A DNA stretch of 64,000 nucleotides from JAFAXD01 sp035472475 (GTDB lineage Bacteria > Pseudomonadota > Alphaproteobacteria > Rhizobiales > Xanthobacteraceae), in contig DATIPA010000248.1 in assembly GCA_035472475.1 (NCBI GenBank), positions 4,180 to 68,179 on the forward strand, written 5' to 3'. A model generated the notes under the pieces. That model was given only the letters and a program-made list of their open reading frames with translations. It was not told where the DNA came from and made no database searches. This document shows positions 48,733 to 57,700 of the stretch, piece after piece. Numbering within the stretch: position 1 is the first letter of the stretch; every line of letters begins with the position of its first letter. The position numbers were made by a program, and so were the translations under genes.

Positions 48733-50848
48733 CTTGCGGCGATGCTGACGACGCCCTGATCCACACCCGGTTGTCATGAAACGCCGCGCCCCCGAACGGG
48801 GCGATCGCGTCTGCGCCCGTAATGGTATTGATGCCCCGCCCGTTCGCGAATGCGTCGTTGGGCCAGATCCCTTCGCTGATCAGCACGCCGCGCCGGACCC
48901 CCGCGAACAGTCGCGCGTGCAGGCTCACCTCGCCGCGCCTGTTCCCGAGCGTGACCTCGTCGCCGTCGCTAATGCCGGCGGCTGCGGCGTCGTCGGGGTG
49001 AATAAGGACTTCAGGGCGGCCAAGTTGCGCGCGCGAGGTCGGCGTCTCGTTGAAGGTCGAGTTCAGGAAACCGCGCGATGGCGAGGTCGCCAACCGAAAC
49101 GGATGCCGGGCATCGACTTCTTCGATCACCTCCCAATGGTCCGGCAAGACTGGCATGTGATCGACCGGCCCCGCCACCCACGGGCTGCGGAACGGCACAT
49201 GGCGCCAATCCGGCTTGAAGCGGAATTTCTTGTCCGGCCAGGCAAAACCCGCGGTGTAGTGCGCGGTCTCGAAATTCGGCTGGCAGTCGATCCAACGATT
49301 GGCTTCAAGCGCGGCGAGCGTTCCCCAGCCCGATTGCTGCAGGGTCCAGTCGATCAACTCGCGCGCCGTCATGGCAAAGCCCGGGTGAACGGCGCCGAGA
49401 CGCTGCGCCAGCGCGCAGACGACGTCGTGATTGGACCGGCATTCGCCGGGCGGCTCGATCAGCTTGGGTCCCAGCAGGATGTATTGGTGACCGCCGCCCT
49501 GGTAGACATCGTCGTGTTCGAGAAACATCGTCGCCGGCAAGACGACATCGGCCATGCGGGCCGTTTCGGTCATGAACTGCTCGTGCACGCAAGTGAACAG
49601 ATCCGTGCGCGCAAATCCGCGCTTGACCAGGTCCTGCTCCGGACAAACCGACACCGGGTTCGTGTTCTGGGTCAGCAGCGCCGACACTGGCACGCCGCCG
49701 GCAAGTGCATCGCGATCGCCGCACAGTATCGGGCCGATGCGCGATTGATCGAGCACGCGGATGGATCGATCGACCACATCAAGGCCTTCGATCATGGTGC
49801 GATTCCAGTGATAGATCGCCCCATTGTTGTGGAAGGCGCCGCCGCCTTCGTATCGCCAGGCCCCAACCACGGCCGCAATGCAACTTGCGGCATGCATGTT
49901 GGCTGCGCCGTTGCGCGAGCGCGAGAAGCCGTAGCCCAGCCTGAAGAAGGCGCGCTTGCGCTCGCTGATCAGCCGGGCAAAGGCTTCGATCGTTTCGACG
50001 TCGCAGCCGGTGATGCACGACGCCCAGGCCGGGTCGCGCGCGCGCAGGTGATCGGCGAGTTCGTGCGGCGCATCGGTATAGCGTTCGAGAAAATCCCAGT
50101 CCGCATAGCCATCGCGGAACGCGCAGTGCATCACGGCGCAGGCGAGTGCACCGTCGGTGCCAGGCCGGATCAGGATCGGCAGATCGGCCTGCCGCATGGT
50201 CCCGTTCATGTAGACGTCGACGGCCACGATCTTAGCGCCGCGCTCCTTGCGGGCGCGTGTCGCGTGCGTCATCACGTTGACCTGCGTGTTGACCGCGTTG
50301 GTACCCCAGATCACCACCAGGTCCGACTTCGCCATCTCGCGCGGGTCAGGCCCCGCAAGCCGTCCGGTCCCGGCGATGAAACCCGACCACGCCGGATTGA
50401 CGCAGATCGTTGAATGAAAGCCTGAGTATTTCTTGGCGTGCCGCAGCCTGTTGATGCCGTCGCGCATCACCAGGCCCATGGTGCCGGCGTAGTAATAGGG
50501 CCAAATCGCTTCCGAGCCGTGCTGCTGCTCGGCGCGAACGAACGCCTCGGCCACGAGGTCGAGCGCGTCGTCCCATGACACCGGTTCGAATTCGCCGGAC
50601 CCTTTCGGGCCCTTGCGGCGCAGCGGCTGCAGCAGGCGCTGCCGATGATGCGCACGCTCGGCGTAGCGGGCGACCTTGGCGCAGATCACGCCAGCCGTGT
50701 AGTCGTTGTCCTCAGCGCCGCGAATCCGGCCGATGGTGTGGTCGTCGAGGACTTCGACTTCGAGCGCGCAGGTCGACGGGCAATCGTGTGGACAGGCGGA
50801 AGCGCCGATACGTGCCGGCGAGGTCGTGCGGCGAACGATCTGGTTCAT
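48722..50848 (-). CDS. molybdopterin-dependent oxidoreductase (formate dehydrogenase/DMSO reductase superfamily)
   Basis: 708 residues from ATG 50848. N-terminal [4Fe-4S] site CPHDCPSTC plus a fourth Cys in AGVICAKV, then the molybdopterin domains (GTMGLVMRDGINRLRHAKK, DLVVIWGTNAVNTQVNV, GTDGALACAVMH, NTNPVSVCPEQD, DVVLPATMFLEHDDVYQGGG) and a C-terminal dinucleotide-binding domain (from about 590, STFNETPTSRAQLGRPEVLIHP). No signal peptide, so cytoplasmic. No partner iron-sulfur or membrane subunit is adjacent, and the substrate is unassigned. Confidence 0.88.
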   Translation of the reverse strand: MNQIVRRTTSPARIGASACPHDCPSTCALEVEVLDDHTIGRIRGAEDNDYTAGVICAKVARYAERAHHRQRLLQPLRRKGPKGSGEFEPVSWDDALDLVAEAFVRAEQQHGSEAIWPYYYAGTMGLVMRDGINRLRHAKKYSGFHSTICVNPAWSGFIAGTGRLAGPDPREMAKSDLVVIWGTNAVNTQVNVMTHATRARKERGAKIVAVDVYMNGTMRQADLPILIRPGTDGALACAVMHCAFRDGYADWDFLERYTDAPHELADHLRARDPAWASCITGCDVETIEAFARLISERKRAFFRLGYGFSRSRNGAANMHAASCIAAVVGAWRYEGGGAFHNNGAIYHWNRTMIEGLDVVDRSIRVLDQSRIGPILCGDRDALAGGVPVSALLTQNTNPVSVCPEQDLVKRGFARTDLFTCVHEQFMTETARMADVVLPATMFLEHDDVYQGGGHQYILLGPKLIEPPGECRSNHDVVCALAQRLGAVHPGFAMTARELIDWTLQQSGWGTLAALEANRWIDCQPNFETAHYTAGFAWPDKKFRFKPDWRHVPFRSPWVAGPVDHMPVLPDHWEVIEEVDARHPFRLATSPSRGFLNSTFNETPTSRAQLGRPEVLIHPDDAAAAGISDGDEVTLGNRRGEVSLHARLFAGVRRGVLISEGIWPNDAFANGRGINTITGADAIAPFGGAAFHDNRVWIRASSASPQATT

Positions 50849-50871
50849 CGCGCCTCCGCGTACCGCCGAGA

Positions 50872-51648
50872 CTATTCGGCGGCAGACACCTTTTCTTCCC
50901 GGCTCGCGCCCTGTTTCGCCCGCCGCCACAACCCGCCAACGATCAGCACGAGGATTGCGCCAAGCAGAGCGGCAAACAGCGTAACATAGTGGAAACCATC
51001 GGCACCAAGCCGCGGCTCGAGGTAACCGGCGATCACCGGATCGGTCGCAATCGTCTCACCGACGATCCAGCCCAGCAAAGCGGCGCCAGCCCACACCAGA
51101 ATAGGGAACCGCTCCAGCAAAGCCATGATCAACGCGGCGCCCGCCACGATCAGCGGAATGCTGATCGCAAGTCCAATCATGATGAGCGCAAAGTTGCCCT
51201 GCGCTGCCGCCGCAATGGCAATGACGTTGTCGAGGCTCATGACGATGTCGGCCACCGCAACGATGCGGACCGCGCGCCATAGATGCTCGACCGCCTGGAC
51301 CTCGTCCTCGTCCTCGTCCTCCGGCACCAGCAACTTGGCGGCGATGTAGAACAGCGCGAGCCCGCCCACGATCTTGAGGTACGGCAACAGCATCAACTGC
51401 GCGATCACGACCGTGAAAATGATGCGCAGGATCACCGCGACGCCGGCACCGAGGATCATGCCCCACAACCGCTGGCGCGGAGGCAGGCCAAGGCACGCCA
51501 TGGCGATAACGACTGCGTTGTCGCCGGAAAGCAGGACGTTGATCCACATGATCTTGATGAGCGCGACCCAGAACGACGTCTGGCCAACCTGGTCCCAGCC
51601 GCTCGTCACCATGCCGAGCCAGGTATTGGCGTCCATCACGTGTGCCAT
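50872..51648 (-). CDS. TerC/YjbE-family membrane protein
   Basis: 258 residues from ATG 51648 (a GTG at 51657 is also possible). About seven membrane helices with the paired acidic motifs LLSGDNAVVIAMA and VMSLDNVIAIAAA and an acidic cytoplasmic loop (PEDEDEDEVQ). The TerC fold is linked to metal-ion (manganese) export and to metalation of secreted proteins. Adjacent upstream of the molybdopterin oxidoreductase on the same strand, 23 bp apart, and probably cotranscribed. Confidence 0.88.
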   Translation of the reverse strand: MAHVMDANTWLGMVTSGWDQVGQTSFWVALIKIMWINVLLSGDNAVVIAMACLGLPPRQRLWGMILGAGVAVILRIIFTVVIAQLMLLPYLKIVGGLALFYIAAKLLVPEDEDEDEVQAVEHLWRAVRIVAVADIVMSLDNVIAIAAAAQGNFALIMIGLAISIPLIVAGAALIMALLERFPILVWAGAALLGWIVGETIATDPVIAGYLEPRLGADGFHYVTLFAALLGAILVLIVGGLWRRAKQGASREEKVSAAE

Positions 51649-51748
51649 CGAACCCACAGGATGTTCCTTTCGCTCCCCGCTTGCGTCCCTAATCTACAGG
51701 TGAAACCCGCGTCCTGGCCAGCGCGCCCGCATGGAAACGCGGCCGGCG

Positions 51749-52171
51749 TCAACCGACGATTTCGTTCTCCGAGAAGAACTGGGCGATCTCTTTCGCGGCG
51801 GTGTCGGACGCATCCGAACCGTGCACCGAGTTTTCCCCGATCGAGTTAGCGTGGGTCTTTCTGATCGTGCCGGCAGCTGCCTTCGCGGGGTCGGTCGCAC
51901 CCATGATGTCGCGATACTTGGCAACGGCGTTTTCGCCTTCCAGCACCTGCACGACCACCGGCCCCGAGGTCATGAACGCGACGAGCTCGCCGAAGAACGG
52001 CCGCTCGCGATGAATTGCGTAAAATCTTTCGGCCTCGGCTTTGCTGATGCGCACACGCTTCTGCGCGACGATACGCAGCCCGGCCTGCTCGATCATCGCG
52101 TTGATCGCGCCGGTCAGATTGCGCGTAGTCGCGTCGGGCTTGATGATTGAAAACGTGCGCTCAATCGCCAT
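51749..52171 (-). CDS. ndk: nucleoside-diphosphate kinase
   Basis: 140 residues, complete: MAIERTFSIIKPDATTRN, the ATP site, and the catalytic His117 in NSVHGSD. It balances nucleoside triphosphate pools. The ATG at 52171 is the canonical start; the 39-residue in-frame extension is not coding. Alone on its strand, with a divergent promoter region (52172-52422) shared with the His-rich peptide gene. Confidence 0.96.
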   Translation of the reverse strand: MAIERTFSIIKPDATTRNLTGAINAMIEQAGLRIVAQKRVRISKAEAERFYAIHRERPFFGELVAFMTSGPVVVQVLEGENAVAKYRDIMGATDPAKAAAGTIRKTHANSIGENSVHGSDASDTAAKEIAQFFSENEIVG

Positions 52172-52422
52172 CAGGCAGGTTTCCTTTGTTGGGGATTGCG
52201 ACTTGAGAGAAACTGCGCGGCTTATAACGGCGCCTCGCACAAGCGGCAAGTGAACGTCGCATGAACAGCGCCGCCGGCGCCGGTTCACCTTCTTGAACGC
52301 CCACGAAATCGCCGGCTCAGTGCGTGTTCAGCCAATAAGCGCAAGGATCGTCGAACTGCCGAATGGCAGCAAAACAATCACGCCGGGCTGCGCAAGCAAA
52401 CCGGCAAAAGAGGGAGAACAAC

Positions 52423-52623
52423 ATGTTGCGCAAAACGATCCTCGCGCTGGCCGCCACAGCGGCAATCGGCGTGACGGCCCTGCCGGCGACGGAAGCCTCC
52501 GCCCATTGGGGTTGGCATCGCGGCTGGCACCACTACGGCTGGCACCGCCATTATGGCTGGCATCGCCATTATGGCTGGCACCGCCATTACGGTTGGTACC
52601 GTTGGCACCGTCACTGGGGCTGA
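52423..52623 (+). CDS. secreted His/Trp/Tyr-repeat peptide
   Basis: 66 residues with GAGGGAG ahead of the ATG. A clean signal peptide (ILALAATAAIGVTALPATEASA) leads to a mature part of about 40 residues made of near-repeats of YGWHRH (four copies) and flanking HWGWHRGWHH. Almost every mature residue is His, Trp, Tyr, Arg or Gly. Histidine spacing would bind Zn, Cu or Ni. I know of similar short Trp/His-rich exported proteins in this order but no function. It is divergent from ndk. Confidence 0.7.
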   Translation: MLRKTILALAATAAIGVTALPATEASAHWGWHRGWHHYGWHRHYGWHRHYGWHRHYGWYRWHRHWG

Positions 52624-52745
52624 TGCGCCAGCCTGCCGTGCACCGAAGCACCGGCCTTGCGGCGCGAGGCCGGTGCAATGGCTGAGCCGACGCCGCGACG
52701 CACCGGGCAAGCTGCGGGTTGATCGCGGCTAAAGCGGATCGCTGG

Positions 52746-53081
52746 CTAGGTCCCGCCGGCGGAACGAAAGCCGTGGGCGAGGTCGCCGGCGGCCGCGAAA
52801 GCGCCCTTTGCCTCCGCGGGCGCCAACGCCAGAGTGGTCCGCATGTTGGTGACGCCGCCGTGACTGGCGCCCGCCAAAAGCACCGCCGCCATTTGGGTTT
52901 CGCTCTTCACCTCGGCGATGGTCAGGAAGTCATACTCACCGAAGGTCAGATAAAAGCCGATCAAGCGGCCGCCGGCTTTTGCAAACAAACGCGAGAGCGC
53001 TTCGGCTCGATCCTCGGGGCGCGCAACCATTCCCTTGATAGCCTCGTGCGTATAACGGCCCTGGGTGATGAAAATCGGCAT
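52746..53081 (-). CDS. GYD-domain protein
   Basis: 111 residues starting MPIFITQGRYTHEAIKGMVARPEDR, with the family pattern GGRLIGFYLTFGEYDFLTI and MRTTLALAPAEA. The GYD domain is a ferredoxin-like dimeric fold related to ABM/YCII-type proteins; no catalytic role is established. Strong GAGGAGG upstream. Divergent from the small membrane protein at 53182. Confidence 0.85.
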   Translation of the reverse strand: MPIFITQGRYTHEAIKGMVARPEDRAEALSRLFAKAGGRLIGFYLTFGEYDFLTIAEVKSETQMAAVLLAGASHGGVTNMRTTLALAPAEAKGAFAAAGDLAHGFRSAGGT

Positions 53082-53181
53082 TTGCCTCCTCCTCGTGTCC
53101 CAATTCCTCCGATTCCTACCGCCGGACAGACACCTTTGCGAATCTTTCGGAATGGCTTAAGGGAGCTTTGAAGGAATCCTT

Positions 53182-53361
53182 ATGCGCGGTCTGATGGCAT
53201 TCGGTCTCGGCATCCTGGCGACGGTCGGCTTCGCCTACTGGCACGATCGCGGGATCAATGACCAAGCGAAAAAGCTGGTGAACTGGGAGGTTGCCGGCGA
53301 GCTCTCGCGCACGGCCGCGACCCGCGCCAAGGAAGAGTGGGACCGGTTGACCGCGAAGTAG
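53182..53361 (+). CDS. small single-pass membrane protein
   Basis: 59 residues with AAGGA upstream of ATG 53182. One hydrophobic helix (MRGLMAFGLGILATVGFAYW) and a charged helical tail ending EEWDRLTAK. No family recognised. Short but with good ribosome site and no competing frame, in the gap between the GYD gene and the oxidoreductase. Confidence 0.55.
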   Translation: MRGLMAFGLGILATVGFAYWHDRGINDQAKKLVNWEVAGELSRTAATRAKEEWDRLTAK

Positions 53362-53530
53362 CCGCGGCGGCCGCCCGGCTTCCTCACACCCGCACGACTT
53401 GCCCTTGTCCGGTTGACCGCGGACATTGACGCGGATGCGGGTTCGGCCGGCTGCCTCATACCGCCCGGTTTTCCCGCGCGGCCCGTGCTATCGTCACTCT
53501 CCAATCAATAGTGGGAGCGAGGAAACGTGC

Positions 53531-54508
53531 ATGCGCGCGGCATACTACGAACAGAATGGACGCGCAGCGGACGTTCTGCGAATTGGCGAATTAGATACGC
53601 CGATGCCGGGGTCCGGGGAAGTCCGCGTCAAATTGAAGACCTCGGGCATCAATCCTTCCGACGTGAAGGGCCGCGCGGGCCTGACCCGCAAGATCGCGTT
53701 TGCGCGCGTCGTTCCTCATAGCGACGGCGCTGGTGAGATCGATCTCGTTGGCGACGGCGTCGCACAGACCCGGGTTGGCGAACGGGTGTGGACCTTCAAT
53801 GCGCAATGGAAACGGGCGTCCGGAACGGCCGCCGAATATGTGGTTCTGCCCTCGCATCAAGCCGTGCCGCTGCCGACAAGCGTCAATTTCGACGTCGGTG
53901 CCGGGATCGGCATTCCGGCGATGACCGCATGGCACGCGGTCAACCTCGCGCTTCCCGCCGAGGGCGGCACGGTCTTCATCCCGGCCGGTGCCGGCGCCGT
54001 CGGCAACTATGCGGTTCAATTCGCCAAGGCGCGACACGCAACGGTGATCACGACCGTGAGTTCCGAGCACAAAGCCGCGATTGCTGCCCAGGCTGGCGCC
54101 GATCACGTGATCAACTATAAAAACGAGGACGTCGCCCGGCGCGTCAAGGACATCACCAATCAGGCCGGCGTGGATGCAATCTTGGAAGTCGATCTTGGAG
54201 CTGGGGCAAAGCTCTGGCCGGCGATCTTGCGGCCGCACGGTACCGTCGTCGTGTACGGTACCAGCTCGACCGAGCATACGATTCCGGCTGCGTTCTGTTT
54301 GACCAATAACATCGCGATCCGATTCATCTTGGTCTACGAGATGAGTGCGGCGGAGACCGAGAAGGCGGTCGCGGCCGTAACCAAGATGCTCGCAGAGGGA
54401 CGGCTCGTGCACAACGTGGCCGCCACCTTTCCGCTCGATCAGATCGTTTCGGCGCACGAAGCCGTCGAGCGCGGCGTCGGCGGGAAGGTGGTGCTGCAGA
54501 TCGCCTGA
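53531..54508 (+). CDS. zinc-free quinone oxidoreductase / alcohol dehydrogenase family
   Basis: 325 residues of the medium-chain dehydrogenase family, quinone-reductase branch: MRAAYYEQNGRAADVLRIGE, the NADPH-binding loop IPAGAGAVGNYAVQFAKARH and GADHVINYKNEDV. The zinc-ligand Cys/His of alcohol dehydrogenases are absent, so it is a NADPH:quinone or enone reductase. GAGCGAGG precedes the ATG at 53531. Two genes downstream share its direction. Confidence 0.9.
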   Translation: MRAAYYEQNGRAADVLRIGELDTPMPGSGEVRVKLKTSGINPSDVKGRAGLTRKIAFARVVPHSDGAGEIDLVGDGVAQTRVGERVWTFNAQWKRASGTAAEYVVLPSHQAVPLPTSVNFDVGAGIGIPAMTAWHAVNLALPAEGGTVFIPAGAGAVGNYAVQFAKARHATVITTVSSEHKAAIAAQAGADHVINYKNEDVARRVKDITNQAGVDAILEVDLGAGAKLWPAILRPHGTVVVYGTSSTEHTIPAAFCLTNNIAIRFILVYEMSAAETEKAVAAVTKMLAEGRLVHNVAATFPLDQIVSAHEAVERGVGGKVVLQIA

Positions 54509-54592
54509 ACTTGTTGACGGCGCGTGCGGCGCAACGATAGCCTCGTGTCAACAGGTGCGTTCTGATCGAAACGCCTGGACCGGGGGCAAACC

Positions 54593-55300
54593 ATGAGAGC
54601 GTTTTTTCTCGTTTTGCTGAGCGGTGCGATGATGGCCGGAGTGACTCAAACGAGCGCGCAGGCGCCCCCGGCGCCCGAGACCGACCCCAATGCGCCGGTC
54701 TACGTCGTCGGCTACATCGACGTCATGCCGTCGGCGAAGAATTCGGTCATTTCGGCTTTCAAGCAATTTCGCGATGCCTGCCGCAAGGAAGAGGGCAACA
54801 TGCGCTGCGAAGTCGTGCAACGACTCGAGCAGCCCAATCAGTTCGTGACCCTGCAAATCTGGAAGGACAAGAATTCGTTCGATGCGCACGCCAACGCCCC
54901 GGCCGCGGCAGCGCTTCGCGACAAGCTCCGTCCGCTGCTCGAGAGTCCCTATGACGAGCGCATTCATCGAGGGCTTTCGGTCGCGACGCCGCAGCCGACG
55001 CCGTCGGGGCGTCCGACCTATGTGGTCACGCACGTCGACGTGATCCCGCCGCGCGCCGGCGACGCCGTCGCACTGCTCGGTCAGCTTGCCGACGCCACGC
55101 GCAAGGAACCTACGAACAATCGATTTGAAGTGTTGCAACAAACCAACCGCGCGAACCATTTTTCGGTCGTGGAGCTCTGGCCCAACCGCAAGGTTTTCGA
55201 GGCGCGCGCTGCGACGCCTGGCGTGATCCAGTTCCGCAATCAACTGCAGCCGATGGCCGGCGCGCTTTACGATCAGCGGCTCTACAAGATCCTGGATTGA
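54593..55300 (+). CDS. exported tandem antibiotic-biosynthesis-monooxygenase (ABM) domain protein
   Basis: 235 residues: signal peptide (FFLVLLSGAMMAGVTQTSAQ) then two ABM-like domains, about residues 35-130 (VYVVGYIDVMPSAKNSV ... RCEVVQRLEQPNQFVTLQIW) and 140-235 (TYVVTHVDVIPPRAGDAV ... RFEVLQQTNRANHFSVVELW). The two modules align throughout. Single ABM domains usually dimerise, so this chain would form an internal dimer in the periplasm. No characterised role. Confidence 0.85.
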   Translation: MRAFFLVLLSGAMMAGVTQTSAQAPPAPETDPNAPVYVVGYIDVMPSAKNSVISAFKQFRDACRKEEGNMRCEVVQRLEQPNQFVTLQIWKDKNSFDAHANAPAAAALRDKLRPLLESPYDERIHRGLSVATPQPTPSGRPTYVVTHVDVIPPRAGDAVALLGQLADATRKEPTNNRFEVLQQTNRANHFSVVELWPNRKVFEARAATPGVIQFRNQLQPMAGALYDQRLYKILD

Positions 55301-55351
55301 TCCGCGCGTGGACGCTCGCGCGCGCCGGGAGCGGGCGCGAGCACTGCAGCG

Positions 55352-56062
55352 CTAGAATCGCTCAACCCACGGCCGTAGCTCGATCTCCCAGGCCCACGCG
55401 CTACGTCGCTGCTGGATCAGATGCAAATAGGTGGTGGCGATCGCATCCGGGTCCAGGAAGCTCGCAGGCTTGTCGGGCGGATCCGGCCGCGCCGCGCTCT
55501 TGATCCCGCCGTCGATCACCACGTGCGCCACATGGATGCCTTGCGGGGCTAGCTCCCGCGCCATGCTTTGCGCAAGGCCGCGCAACGCGAACTTGCCCAT
55601 GGCAAACGGTGCTGACTGCGCATAGCCCTTGACGCTCGCCGAAGCGCCGGTGAACACGATCACCCCGCGCTTCTTGGGCAGCATCCTGCGCGCTGCCTGC
55701 TGGGCCACCAGGAACCCGCCGAAGGCACTCACCGCGATCGCCTTTTCTACTTCGGCCGGGATCAGGTCGACGAACGGACCGCGGGAGCGACCGCTGGCGT
55801 TATAGACCACGACGTCGGGCGCCCCGCCGTTCTTGTCCAGGCTCGCGAACAGCCCAGCCACCTCGGGCTCTTTGGTTGCATCGCAAGCAAATGCCTGCGC
55901 GCCGGTCTCGTGCTGCAGGGCCGCAAGATCATCGATGGTGCGCGACGCCAGCGCAACGTTCAGCCCGGCGCGCGTCAGTGTGCGCGCCAGCGCAGCGCTC
56001 AAGCCGGAACCGGCTCCGACGATCAATGCGCTTTTGAATTCCGCGAAGTCATTGTCGGCCAT
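55352..56062 (-). CDS. short-chain dehydrogenase/reductase family protein lacking the catalytic Tyr
   Basis: 236 residues from ATG 56062 (GGAGAAT upstream). Rossmann fold with the cofactor loop LIVGAGSGLSAALARTL, an acidic DATK and VVVYNASG. In the active-site region, GASASVKGYAQSAPFAMGK, the Lys and Ser are kept but the position four before Lys, normally Tyr, is Phe. A Tyr lies six residues earlier. This clade therefore either uses another residue or is not a standard oxidoreductase. Product role unknown. Confidence 0.85.
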   Translation of the reverse strand: MADNDFAEFKSALIVGAGSGLSAALARTLTRAGLNVALASRTIDDLAALQHETGAQAFACDATKEPEVAGLFASLDKNGGAPDVVVYNASGRSRGPFVDLIPAEVEKAIAVSAFGGFLVAQQAARRMLPKKRGVIVFTGASASVKGYAQSAPFAMGKFALRGLAQSMARELAPQGIHVAHVVIDGGIKSAARPDPPDKPASFLDPDAIATTYLHLIQQRRSAWAWEIELRPWVERF

Positions 56063-56270
56063 TTTCAATTCTCCATGTCAGCGCCGGCGCGAGTGCAAAG
56101 TCGAGTTGACGGTAGCGACGTAAGTGCGTGTCAGTATGACCCAAACTGGCACAAGCCTTGCTCGAAAAAATGCGGTGACAAACGGCGACGCCAAGCCCAG
56201 ACTAGACTTACAGCGGTTCGGTCTGGCGCATGCAACAGAGATTGCGGCGTCGCCGCTCGGAGGAGGAAGA

Positions 56271-56339
56271 ATGAATACCTGTGGAAGCTGCGGCCACGCG
56301 CCTGTCGTGTCTCGCATTTCAAATCTGCGGGCGGCGTGA
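56271..56339 (+). CDS. 22-codon upstream reading frame with strong ribosome site
   Basis: GGAGGAAG directly precedes ATG 56271, the best ribosome site in the region, but the frame gives only MNTCGSCGHAPVVSRISN and four more residues before TGA at 56337. The next ATG (56342) opens the 99-residue frame two bases later. It may be a leader peptide coupled to that gene, or the remains of a frameshifted start. Confidence 0.3.
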   Translation: MNTCGSCGHAPVVSRISNLRAA

Positions 56340-56341
56340 CC

Positions 56342-56641
56342 ATGGACGCCGCGCAAGCCCCGATCCACCCGATCGAACCCCCACCGGCAATCTACGGACA
56401 CGCCTATCGCGGCGCCTTAAGCATACGGCAGGGGACCATGGCCCAGGTCGAGCATTACTGCCACACGATGCAGGGAATCGTCTCGACATACCGCGCGCTC
56501 GGCTGCTCGAAGGTCGACGAAGGCAGGTGCTTCGTCATGATCCCAAAGATCGGGGGACCGGTGACGGCTTCGATCCAGGCCCAGATCCGCCGCCACGAGC
56601 TCGCCCACTGTAACGGCTGGCCTGCCGACCACCCACGATAG
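56342..56641 (+). CDS. small HExxH-containing protein
   Basis: 99 residues. The C-terminal IRRHELAHCNGWPADHP carries an HELAH motif, the zinc-protease pattern, and is shared with small anonymous exported proteins of this order; a central CHTMQGIVSTYRALGCSKVDEGRCFVMI has four Cys. Homologues normally have a signal peptide, and here the frame has none. The true start is uncertain (ATG 56342 or GTG 56336), and a frameshift from the upstream frame at 56271 is possible. Confidence 0.55.
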   Translation: MDAAQAPIHPIEPPPAIYGHAYRGALSIRQGTMAQVEHYCHTMQGIVSTYRALGCSKVDEGRCFVMIPKIGGPVTASIQAQIRRHELAHCNGWPADHPR

Positions 56642-56742
56642 GGTCGCTGCGGGCACCTTCGCGCTCGCGTGCTGTCTCGCGGCACGGCCGGTCGCGGCAA
56701 AACCCGTGTCACCAGCGGGCTCGCCCTCACCGCAATGAGCGG

Positions 56743-56906
56743 CTAGTGCCCCGAACCCGAAGTTCGCATGCCTATGCCGCAAGTCCGATTGCGAACTTCG
56801 GGTTCAAAAGGGCACTAGAATTATAGATTTGCTAGTGTCCTTTCGATTCCGAAGTTCGCGTCGACCGTGCTGCAAGCTGTGGCGAACTTCGGAATCGGGA
56901 CACTGG
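56743..56906. repeat. bipartite CTAG-bounded palindromic element (family B)
   Basis: First hairpin 56743-56818: CTAGTGCCC / GGGCACTAG ends with an inner CGAACCCGAAGTTCGCA / TGCGAACTTCGGGTTC. Linker AATTATAGATTTG (56819-56831). Second hairpin 56832-56906: CTAGTGTCC / GGACACTGG with inner GATTCCGAAGTTCGC / GCGAACTTCGGAATC. Same architecture as 17512-17677. Fills the 327-bp gap 56642-56968 together with the ribosome site of the next gene. Confidence 0.8.
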
Positions 56907-56968
56907 TATTGCGGCGACCGGCCTTCGCGTAAATATGGACTATCGCAAGCGAGGGCGGGAGGGCCGGG

Positions 56969-57700
56969 TTGCGGATTACATTTGTCGGTTCCGGAGACGC
57001 GTTCGGGTCGGGCGGCCGCTTCAACACGTGTTTTCACGTGGCCGCCGAACGAACCTCATTTCTGATTGACTGCGGCGCCTCGTCGCTGATTGCGATGAAG
57101 CGGTGCGGCATCGACCGCGCCGCCATCGATCTCATTCTGCTCACCCATTTCCACGCCGATCACTTTGGCGGCGTTCCGTTCCTCGTGCTCGACGCGCAGT
57201 TCGTCGCCAAGCGCACGCGGCCGCTGACGATCGCCGGCCCCCCGGGTCTTGCGGCCTGGTACGAACGCGCGTTTGCGGCCACGTTCCCGGGCGAACGCGC
57301 CCTCCCCTTTCCGCTCGCCTTGCACGAGCTCACAATTGGCGCTCCCAATCGGGTCGGAGAACTTGATATCACTCCGTTTCATGTGCGCCACGACGATCGA
57401 GCCGGCCCCTGTCTCGCGCACCGCATCGAGCTCGATGGCCGGACGATCTGCTATTCCGGCGACACCGAATGGGTCGACACCCTGTTCGAGGCAGCGCGCG
57501 ACACCGACCTATTCATCTGCGAATGCTACATGTACGAAAAGCCCGTGCGCGCGCACCTTGCGCTGTCGATCTTGCGCCAGCACCTGCCGGCAATCGGCGC
57601 TAAGCGAGTCATCCTCACCCACATGAGCGAGGATATGTTGAGCCGGCTGCGCGAGGTTGAATACGAGACCGCGGACGATGGCAAAGTCATCGAGCTCTGA
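56969..57700 (+). CDS. MBL-fold metallo-hydrolase (RNase Z/phosphonate-hydrolase-like)
   Basis: 243 residues from a TTG at 56969 with GGAGGG upstream. Metallo-beta-lactamase fold: TFVGSGDAFGSGGRFNTCF, zinc motif THFHADH (His60, His62, Asp64, His65), then CYSGDTEWVD and RVILTHMSE for the remaining ligands. The short GSG(D/T)AF start is typical of the RNase-Z-like group of phosphodiesterases. Its 3' end overlaps the next gene by 23 bp. Confidence 0.85.
   Translation: MRITFVGSGDAFGSGGRFNTCFHVAAERTSFLIDCGASSLIAMKRCGIDRAAIDLILLTHFHADHFGGVPFLVLDAQFVAKRTRPLTIAGPPGLAAWYERAFAATFPGERALPFPLALHELTIGAPNRVGELDITPFHVRHDDRAGPCLAHRIELDGRTICYSGDTEWVDTLFEAARDTDLFICECYMYEKPVRAHLALSILRQHLPAIGAKRVILTHMSEDMLSRLREVEYETADDGKVIEL

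Noticed and set aside
48776..50413. 545-codon plus-strand open frame
   Set aside because: Shadow of the molybdopterin oxidoreductase gene.
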